Source: a bacterium (GTDB taxonomy: Bacteria > Zhuqueibacterota > Zhuqueibacteria > Thermofontimicrobiales > Thermofontimicrobiaceae). Taken from it: a stretch of DNA of 5,087 nucleotides. Position 1 is the stretch's first letter, and each line of letters begins with the position of its first letter. The notes beneath the pieces are model-generated. The model did no database searches. It was not told the origin of the DNA and saw only the letters and a list, made by a program, of their open reading frames with translations. Made by a program: the position numbers and the translations under genes. Where the stretch lies: positions 1-5,087 of the forward strand of contig JALOPY010000255.1 in the NCBI GenBank assembly GCA_025453735.1. Reading direction: 5' to 3'. Below are positions 1 to 4,318 of this stretch, in pieces.

Positions 1-525
1 AATCACCTGGCTTCGAAAATTATAAGTGAGATCGTGGTTCAGGCTGCTCCTGATACTTCCGAGAAAATCACAATCCAATCGCAGAGCCAGCAGCATGCCG
101 GAAGCTGGTGGATTGAAAATTGGTTTGTAAAAGAATTAAGCAATCGTGGTGTTAACAAAATTTATGTCCAGCAACAGCAACATGCCGAAGCTGAATCGAA
201 AATTGAATTCCGGATCAATGATCTGGGCGTAAATTATATACCGACCAAAAACAAAAAATTTGCTAATCGGCAATTTATCATAAACCTGGACGTGAGGCTG
301 CTGGACGGAAAAACCGGTTTCGTGAAATTATTGGATAATGTGAGCGAGCAATTCGCTGATACCGTTCAGGTGAATTTATTAAAGCAACTGGAAGATAAAA
401 ATTATCCTTTTGCATCTGCGAAGATTCCAGAAAATCAAGGAATTCGAAAGTACTTTGAACCCTTTGTTGTGATGGCAACGACAGCAGGTGTAATTTATTT
501 GTTTTTTCGCTTGCGGAGTAAATAA
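1..525 (+). CDS. Unrecognised protein with C-terminal membrane anchor, 5' end outside the window
   Basis: The frame is open from base 1 with no stop, so the gene almost certainly begins upstream. The GTG at 34 is only an internal candidate start, and no Shine-Dalgarno sequence precedes it. About 174 residues are visible. The middle alternates amphipathic strands and helices (for example a helix beginning GSWWIENWFVKEL, then strands around KIEFRIND and RQFIINLDVRLLDG), with Gln-rich patches. The end has a hydrophobic stretch (about PFVVMATTAGVIYLFF) followed by a basic tail RLRSK. This suggests a soluble domain fixed to a membrane by a C-terminal helix. A signal peptide could lie in the missing N-terminus. 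The stop is 10 bp before bamD, so the two are probably co-transcribed, which hints at an envelope role. I do not recognise the family; a CsgG/FlgO- or LptE-like periplasmic fold is conceivable but unsupported. Confidence 0.85.
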   Translation, partial: NHLASKIISEIVVQAAPDTSEKITIQSQSQQHAGSWWIENWFVKELSNRGVNKIYVQQQQHAEAESKIEFRINDLGVNYIPTKNKKFANRQFIINLDVRLLDGKTGFVKLLDNVSEQFADTVQVNLLKQLEDKNYPFASAKIPENQGIRKYFEPFVVMATTAGVIYLFFRLRSK

Positions 526-535
526 AAGGTTATTT

Positions 536-1306
536 ATGAATCATTTTATCACGCGAAATATCATTGTATTGTTACTCATTCTTATTGCATTAACTGGGTG
601 TGGTCGAAAAAATATTAAGCCCACGTTGTCGCCAGAAGAGCGAATGGCTAAGGCACAGAAAATGTTCACTGATGGCGACTATCTTGATGCGAAGACTGAA
701 TTTCGAATCATCATTCTCAATTTTCCTGGCGGAAGCTTGAGTGATCAAGCCCAGTTTTTTTTGGCAGAATGTCATTACAATTTAAAAGAGTACATTCTGG
801 CAGGCGAAGAATATAAAAAATTGATACGCGCCTATCCTAATAGTGACTACGTCGATGATGCCCAGTTCAAAATTGCGATGAGCAATTATAAACTGTCGCC
901 AAAGTCCGCGCTCGATCAAAATTATACAGATAAGGCGATTGAAGAATTCCAGCGATTTTTGGAAGATTACCCAAATAGCGATTTGGTTCCTGAAGCAAAT
1001 AAATTTATGAAAAAAAGCCGGGAGAAATTAGGCGATAAGAATTTCAAAATTGCTGAATCCTACAGGAAAAGAGCGGTCTTTCGATCGGCGATCATCTATT
1101 ATGATTATGTTTTAGATAATTATTATGATACCCCCTTTGCAGAAGCGTCGCTCTGGCAAAAAGCTGAATGTTATCGTCAACTGGGCGATCAAGATCAAGC
1201 TGCAAAATTTTATAAGCTCTATTTAGAAAAATATCCCAAAAGCTCGAATGCAGCGAAAGCCAAAGATTTGCTTTCGAGCAATGGAAACAATACAAATCAA
1301 GATTGA
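536..1306 (+). CDS. bamD: Outer membrane protein assembly factor BamD (TPR lipoprotein)
   Basis: BamD is the essential lipoprotein partner of BamA in the machine that folds beta-barrel proteins into the outer membrane, and it acts on the periplasmic face. The 256-residue product has a signal peptide with a hydrophobic core at residues 9-19 and a lipobox L19-T20-G21-C22, so Cys22 should be lipidated. Residue +2 is Gly rather than Asp, in line with outer-membrane sorting in enterobacteria. The rest is made of TPR-like helix pairs at about residues 35-66, 72-103, 108-146, 169-198 and 205-236, with repeated YPNS/YPKS turns. The stretch at 123-147 (SALDQNYTDKAIEEFQRFL onward) matches the usual BamD pattern. 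Length is normal for the family. The ATG has an AAAAGG ribosome site (524-529) six bases upstream, overlapping the preceding stop codon. Other TPR lipoproteins are possible, but the overall architecture fits BamD best. Confidence 0.92.
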   Translation: MNHFITRNIIVLLLILIALTGCGRKNIKPTLSPEERMAKAQKMFTDGDYLDAKTEFRIIILNFPGGSLSDQAQFFLAECHYNLKEYILAGEEYKKLIRAYPNSDYVDDAQFKIAMSNYKLSPKSALDQNYTDKAIEEFQRFLEDYPNSDLVPEANKFMKKSREKLGDKNFKIAESYRKRAVFRSAIIYYDYVLDNYYDTPFAEASLWQKAECYRQLGDQDQAAKFYKLYLEKYPKSSNAAKAKDLLSSNGNNTNQD

Positions 1307-1382
1307 CGCGGCTTTTGAATTTCTGGTTTTTCGCTCCCGGATTTTATTATAAGAGCACAGTGCAGCGAAACTGAAAAATAAT

Positions 1383-1462
1383 GTCAAGATAATTTGTGTC
1401 AAAATATTTTTTAAAAACTTTAATCTTTCAATTATTTTGACTTAAATAATTTTGTCAAAATA
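1383..1462. repeat. Cluster of GTCAAAATA motif copies
   Basis: The 9-mer GTCAAAATA occurs exactly at 1398-1406 and 1454-1462, and in inverted orientation (TATTTTGAC) at 1433-1441. A one-mismatch copy, GTCAAGATA, lies at 1383-1391. The first exact copy and the inverted copy could pair across 26 bases, and the inverted and last copies across 12 bases. The pattern resembles repeated binding sites for a DNA-binding protein, but AT-rich composition inflates such matches. No regulator is assigned. Confidence 0.5.
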
Positions 1463-1466
1463 GGAT
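1437..1466 (+). promoter_or_regulatory. Possible promoter for nadD, overlapped by a 9-bp dyad
   Basis: TTGACT at 1437-1442 matches five of six bases of the standard -35 box. After an 18-base spacer, TAGGAT at 1461-1466 matches four of six bases of the -10 box. The inverted repeat TATTTTGAC (1433-1441) and GTCAAAATA (1454-1462) covers the -35 box and most of the spacer, where a repressor site would often lie. The implied nadD leader is about 110 bases. This is inferred from consensus matching in AT-rich DNA only, and the promoter consensus of this organism is unknown. Confidence 0.3.
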
Positions 1467-1497
1467 GCTGAATAGTAGCTAATTTTATTAATTTCCC

Positions 1498-1538
1498 ATT
1501 GTGCTCTTTGTGGTTTCCTGGTGCTTTGGTCTTTGAAG
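1498..1538. repeat. Degenerate CTTTGTG-type intergenic repeat
   Basis: The + strand reads as imperfect units of 7-12 bases built on CTTTGTGG / CTGGTG / CTTTGGT; on the - strand this becomes ACCAAAG, ACCAGG and ACCACAAAG units. Similar CACAAAG/CACCAAG-rich stretches recur between genes in many environmental bacterial genomes. I recognise the style from memory; only this one copy is visible here. It is not known to encode a product. Confidence 0.4.
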
Positions 1539-1582
1539 ATTTTCTTGTCAAAAAAAACAAAGAATTGACTTGAAATATTATA

Positions 1583-2179
1583 ATGCATAACGATGTCAGG
1601 GTTGGCTTATTTGGCGGCTCGTTCGATCCAATTCACAACGGGCATCTCGAATTAGCCAGATGGACGAAACACAACTTATCTCTCGATCAATTCATCTTCA
1701 TCCCTGCTGCCACTCCACCCCATAAACAGCATGTCAGCTTATCTGAGCCGGAGCACAGGCTTCGGATGGTTCAACTTGCGATAAAAGACTGGCGTGAATT
1801 TGAAGTGTCGGATTTTGAGCTTCACCGAAAAGGTATTTCCTACACGATCGATACGATCGATTATTTGCGAAGACAATTCAATCTCAAAAAAGCGAGCTTA
1901 TTCCTGGTTATTGGCGCTGATAGCCTGGTCGATTTTCATACCTGGAGATCACCAGCAAGAATTCTCAGGAGTTGCCACGTCGTGGTTCTTCCTCGTCCTG
2001 ACATTTCCATAAGTCATATCGCTGATGAAATGAAAAAAAAGGTGATCATACTTGCCGCGCCGTTATTTGATATTTCTTCGACCGAAATCAGAAAATTAAT
2101 CAAGAAAAGGCAATCTATCAATCATTTGGTGCCGGAACCGGTGGCAAAATATATTGTTGAGCACAAGCTCTATCGATAG
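1583..2179 (+). CDS. nadD: Nicotinate-nucleotide adenylyltransferase (NadD)
   Basis: NadD transfers AMP from ATP to nicotinate mononucleotide, forming deamido-NAD, the penultimate step of NAD synthesis in the cytoplasm. The 198-residue product has the full set of family motifs: GGSFDPIHNGH at 11-21, the nucleotidyltransferase HxGH-type ATP site; PAATPPHK at 41-48; SYTIDTI at 86-92; GADS at 111-114 with Trp121 nearby; and ISSTEIR at 164-170, the C-terminal ATP-binding motif. The end VPEPVAKYIVEHKLY is also typical, and the length is normal. The ATG at 1583 is the only standard start after the in-frame TGA at 1571, yet it has no Shine-Dalgarno sequence upstream, only AT-rich DNA. Wide gaps of 276 and 133 bp on either side suggest it is transcribed on its own, perhaps from the candidate promoter near 1437-1466. 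Confidence 0.96.
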   Translation: MHNDVRVGLFGGSFDPIHNGHLELARWTKHNLSLDQFIFIPAATPPHKQHVSLSEPEHRLRMVQLAIKDWREFEVSDFELHRKGISYTIDTIDYLRRQFNLKKASLFLVIGADSLVDFHTWRSPARILRSCHVVVLPRPDISISHIADEMKKKVIILAAPLFDISSTEIRKLIKKRQSINHLVPEPVAKYIVEHKLYR

Positions 2180-2303
2180 CAGATGCTGAGAAGGCAATTA
2201 AAATTTTACATGTTTCAAAAAATATTCTTGATTTTCTCCTTATAAAATTGTAATTTTCAACTAATAAAACTAATACTGGAAAAAATAACTTCATTTATCT
2301 TTT

Positions 2304-2310
2304 GAGGAGG
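2304..2310 (+). promoter_or_regulatory. Ribosome binding site of plsC, unusually close to the start
   Basis: GAGGAGG ends only two bases before the ATG at 2313. If the first GAGG (2304-2307) does the pairing, spacing is a normal five bases. If AGGAGG (2305-2310) pairs, it is too short for efficient initiation. No other in-frame start nearby fits better, and the protein motifs require a start about here. Confidence 0.7.
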
Positions 2311-2312
2311 TT

Positions 2313-2939
2313 ATGGCTTTCTGGATTTCTGCGTTTATCTTTCTTATTTTTAGCAAAATTTATTTCAGAGGCAAGGGGATCGGCAAAGAAAATTTTCCCG
2401 ACAAAGGTCCCTATATCGGAGTCATCAATCATAATAGCAACATGGATGCTGTCGCCATGTCGTTGGTTGCCAAACAGCGAGTTCACACGATGGCGAAAGA
2501 TTCACTATTCAAAGTCCCAGTTCTGAAATGGTGGCTAAAAGCGGTCGGAATGTTCCCTGTCGTTCGCGATGCTGCCGATGAAGCGGCTTTCAAACATGCA
2601 GAGGAATTATTGCGACACGGCGAAGTCTTGTTCATGGCGCCGGAAGGAACGCGGAAAAAAGAAAATGGCGAGCAGAGACGCCCCAGAACCGGCTTTGTTC
2701 GTTTAGCTCAAATTGTCGGCTGCCCGGTTGTTCCAATCGCTATTTATGGCACCGATAAAGTGCTTCCCCCGGGCGCATGGTTTCCCCGTCCGGTGAAGGT
2801 TCGCGTCCAGGTTGGCAAACCAATACAGTTGGAAAAAGTTGAAGTCACTGTTGAAAATAAAGACAAGTTGCAGCAACAAGCAAATATGGTCATGGATCGT
2901 ATCTATGACATGCTCAAACAAATCGAGAAGGAGGCGTAA
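2313..2939 (+). CDS. plsC: 1-acyl-sn-glycerol-3-phosphate acyltransferase (PlsC family)
   Basis: PlsC enzymes add the second acyl chain to lysophosphatidic acid, giving phosphatidic acid, the precursor of membrane phospholipids, at the inner face of the cytoplasmic membrane. The 208-residue product shows the acyltransferase blocks in order: HNSNMD at 40-45 (the catalytic HX4D), GMFPVVRD at 79-86 (acceptor-binding block with Arg85), EGTR at 111-114, and CPVVPIAI at 137-144. One short hydrophobic segment (residues 2-18) probably attaches it to the membrane. The enzyme is compact, like many bacterial family members of 190-250 residues. The stop codon overlaps the start of the downstream crp-type gene (TAATG), so the two are probably translationally coupled. 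Related acyltransferases with other acceptors, such as lysophospholipids or ornithine lipids, share these motifs, so the exact substrate is inferred. Confidence 0.9.
   Translation: MAFWISAFIFLIFSKIYFRGKGIGKENFPDKGPYIGVINHNSNMDAVAMSLVAKQRVHTMAKDSLFKVPVLKWWLKAVGMFPVVRDAADEAAFKHAEELLRHGEVLFMAPEGTRKKENGEQRRPRTGFVRLAQIVGCPVVPIAIYGTDKVLPPGAWFPRPVKVRVQVGKPIQLEKVEVTVENKDKLQQQANMVMDRIYDMLKQIEKEA
2928..2934 (+). promoter_or_regulatory. Ribosome binding site of the Crp/Fnr-type gene
   Basis: AAGGAGG lies within the last codons of plsC, four bases before the ATG at 2939. It is the strongest Shine-Dalgarno match in the window and fixes the start of the regulator, supporting coupled translation with plsC. 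Confidence 0.8.
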
Positions 2940-3616
2940 TGGATATTAGCCTGTTGAAACGAGTCCCTATTTTCTCGCTCCTGAATGATTCCGAATTAGA
3001 AAAGATCAGGGATTTGTGCGTTACACAACATTATGAAAAAGATCGAATCATCCTGATCGAGGAGGAGAGCGGCAACACATTATTCATTATTCAGCGAGGT
3101 CGAGTAAAAGTTTCCCGGATTAGCGATGATGGACGAGAAGTGATCCTTTCCATTCTGCATCCGGGCGATTTTTTCGGCGAGCTTTCGCTCATCGATGGCA
3201 AAGCTCGTTCTGCCAGCGTGACAGCAATCGAGGATTCTGAAATTTTTCTGCTTCGCCGGGGCGATTTCATTGGCTTATTGGAAGATTATCCTCAGATTTC
3301 GATAAGCTTATTGAAAGAATTAGCCGCCCGGATTCGAAAAAGCGATACCCAGATTAAAAGTCTCTCTTTGCAAGATGCCATGGGGCGCGTTGCATCGTCG
3401 CTGATTATGCTCGCACAGGATAGTGGACGCTCCTTGAAAAACCAGGTTGTTATTCCAAAAATTCCGCTACAACAGGACCTGGCAAATATGGCTGGCACCT
3501 CGCGTGAGACGATCTCAAGAGTGTTTCGTTACTTTGAGGATGAAAAGCTAATTGAGCGAGCGGGACGAAAAATCACGATCCCCGATTTTATGCGATTCAG
3601 AAAGATGTTTGCTTAA
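2939..3616 (+). CDS. Crp/Fnr-family transcriptional regulator
   Basis: This 225-residue protein has the two-domain layout of the CRP family. Residues about 8-112 form a cyclic-nucleotide-binding beta-roll, including the phosphate-binding cassette FGELSLIDGKARSASV (79-94) with Glu81, Arg90 and Ser91 at the cAMP-contact positions of E. coli CRP. A dimerisation helix spans about 115-148. By eye alignment, Ser135 and Asp136 replace CRP Thr127 and Ser128, so the ligand may not be cAMP. A winged helix-turn-helix follows, with recognition helix TSRETISR (187-194). Its Arg189, Glu190 and Arg194 match the CRP residues that read GTGA half-sites. Only one cysteine (Cys27) is present, so an FNR-type iron-sulfur cluster is excluded. 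The gene overlaps plsC by one base and precedes the NUDIX gene by 19 bases. Family assignment is firm; the effector and targets are unknown. Confidence 0.93.
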   Translation: MDISLLKRVPIFSLLNDSELEKIRDLCVTQHYEKDRIILIEEESGNTLFIIQRGRVKVSRISDDGREVILSILHPGDFFGELSLIDGKARSASVTAIEDSEIFLLRRGDFIGLLEDYPQISISLLKELAARIRKSDTQIKSLSLQDAMGRVASSLIMLAQDSGRSLKNQVVIPKIPLQQDLANMAGTSRETISRVFRYFEDEKLIERAGRKITIPDFMRFRKMFA

Positions 3617-3624
3617 AAGATTCA

Positions 3625-3630
3625 GTGAGG
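3625..3630 (+). promoter_or_regulatory. Ribosome binding site of the NUDIX gene
   Basis: GTGAGG sits five bases before the ATG at 3636, inside the 19-base gap after the regulator gene. It supports this start and continued translation along one transcript. Confidence 0.6.
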
Positions 3631-3635
3631 AATAA

Positions 3636-4070
3636 ATGTCTCGTCAATATCCGTCCGCTCCGATGGTTGGAGTTGGGGTTATCACTGTAAATGAAGCAAA
3701 GAAAGTATTGCTAGTGAAGCGAGGGAACGAGCCTAGCAAAGGTTTGTGGTCCGTTCCCGGAGGTATGGTAGAATTAGGGGAGCGGGTGCGCGAAGCAGGC
3801 ATCCGTGAAGTGAAAGAAGAGTGCAATATCGATGTCGAGCCCGAGGAAGTCATCTCTGTCGTCGATATTATTCTCAAAGACCAGGACAATGGTGTGAAAT
3901 ATCACTACGTCCTGATCGAATATTTAGCGAAATACCTGGGAGGCGAGGTTCAGGCGCGATCTGATGTCATGGAAGCTGGCTGGTTCGCTCGCACTGAGTT
4001 GGATGCTTTGGATTTGCCAGAGGTTACGCGTAAGGTCATTGAAAAAGCGTATGATTTACAAATAGAATAA
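3636..4070 (+). CDS. NUDIX hydrolase, ADP-ribose pyrophosphatase-like
   Basis: NUDIX enzymes cleave nucleoside diphosphates linked to another group, using divalent metal ions. The 144-residue product is a single NUDIX domain. The strand MVGVGVITV (10-18) and the stretch KGLWSVPGG (35-43) lead into the NUDIX box at 43-65: G43, E49, then R57-E58-V59-K60-E61-E62, with the metal-binding glutamates intact. The consensus Gly near the box end is Asn64 here, a common tolerated change. The MVELGE form of the box and the late DVMEAGWFARTEL (109-121) resemble the COG1051 group, often annotated ADP-ribose pyrophosphatase, but substrates cannot be read from sequence. ADP-ribose would connect to NAD turnover and nadD upstream, though this is inference. 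It lacks the extra winged-helix domain of the NrtR regulators. It is the last gene of the plsC-regulator-NUDIX group, with a terminator 41 bp downstream. Confidence 0.93.
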   Translation: MSRQYPSAPMVGVGVITVNEAKKVLLVKRGNEPSKGLWSVPGGMVELGERVREAGIREVKEECNIDVEPEEVISVVDIILKDQDNGVKYHYVLIEYLAKYLGGEVQARSDVMEAGWFARTELDALDLPEVTRKVIEKAYDLQIE

Positions 4071-4072
4071 TT

Positions 4073-4179
4073 TGTACCTATTCAGGTTTAATTTGCTCCA
4101 GCAACCAGCCGCCGATGCCATCGCTAAGAGCGATAGCATCGGTTTTTAATAAGTTTCAGACTAAACCTCAATAGGTATA
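4073..4179. repeat. Long imperfect inverted repeat, MITE-like, surrounding a terminator
   Basis: The arm TACCTATTCAGGTTTA (4075-4090) pairs with TAAACCTCAATAGGTA (4162-4177) at 15 of 16 positions. Weaker pairing extends to 4073-4095 with 4157-4179. The arms begin and end in TA, as expected for an element of roughly 99 bp (4077-4175) inserted at a TA target, the habit of IS630/Tc1-mariner-related MITEs. The TA could equally be just part of the palindrome. Each arm also contains its own ACCT-N4-AGGT dyad (4076-4087 and 4165-4176). The centre is the terminator hairpin. A single copy is visible, so mobility is a hypothesis. Confidence 0.55.
4112..4147 (+). terminator. Intrinsic terminator after the NUDIX gene
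   Basis: CCGATGC (4112-4118) pairs with GCATCGG (4136-4142), and ATCGCT (4120-4125) pairs with AGCGAT (4129-4134). This gives 13 base pairs interrupted by one C/A mismatch (4119/4135) and closed by an AAG loop. TTTTT follows at 4143-4147. The position 41 bp after the NUDIX stop makes it the end of the plsC-regulator-NUDIX transcript. Confidence 0.88.
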
Positions 4180-4196
4180 TTTTCCAGGATGGAAAA
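4180..4196. repeat. Short perfect hairpin or dyad TTTTCCA-GGA-TGGAAAA
   Basis: Seven perfectly paired bases on each side enclose a three-base centre, directly after the larger inverted repeat. No T-tract follows on the + strand, so it is not a terminator in that direction. It may be an operator for the downstream gene or a chance AT-rich palindrome. Confidence 0.35.
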
Positions 4197-4308
4197 AATC
4201 TTGCATGGAAGATCAAGTGAGCTTCACATATTAATTTCTAACAATAAAAAATGTCTCCAAATCCTTCCTGCCGTGGTTGTCATGGAAAAACTGTTGATGA
4301 AATTTTGT

Positions 4309-4312
4309 GGAG
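4309..4312 (+). promoter_or_regulatory. Ribosome binding site of the last gene
   Basis: GGAG ends six bases before the ATG at 4319. It favours this start over the in-frame GTG at 4307, which would overlap the site itself. The next in-frame stop upstream is the TGA at 4298-4300, so no earlier start is possible beyond these. Confidence 0.65.
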
Positions 4313-4318
4313 AAATAC

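Larger units (their letters stand above)
1307..1582. other. AT-rich intergenic region between bamD and nadD
   Basis: These 276 bases carry no convincing gene on either strand. They hold long A/T runs, repeated GTCAA/TTGAC motifs (1383-1569), a possible promoter with a dyad (1433-1466) and a degenerate CTTTGTG-like repeat (1498-1538). No good intrinsic terminator follows bamD. The only candidate, TTTCGCT (1329-1335) with AGCGAAA (1364-1370), has a 28-base loop and no proper T-tract, so I do not call it. Confidence 0.8.

Noticed and set aside
1565..1584. TTGACT followed by TATAAT just before nadD, looking like a promoter
   Set aside because: The spacer is only 8 bases instead of about 17, and the TATAAT overlaps the start codon of nadD.
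1844..1861. Perfect tandem repeat ACGATCGAT x2 inside nadD
   Set aside because: It encodes the repeated Thr-Ile-Asp of the conserved SYTIDTI motif, so protein constraint explains most of it.
2170..2179. CTATCGATAG palindrome at the nadD stop as a terminator or binding site
   Set aside because: It is only 10 bases long with no loop or T-tract.
2244..2257. Palindrome AAAATT-GT-AATTTT in the nadD-plsC gap as an operator
   Set aside because: It is composed almost wholly of A and T in an AT-rich gap and has no convincing promoter around it. The best nearby -35/-10 pair (TTGTAA 2248, TAATAC 2271) matches only four and three of six bases.
4217..4227. GTGA-GCT-TCAC as a CRP-type operator for the neighbouring regulator
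   Set aside because: CRP sites need six bases between GTGA and TCAC; here there are three, and the outer bases do not match.
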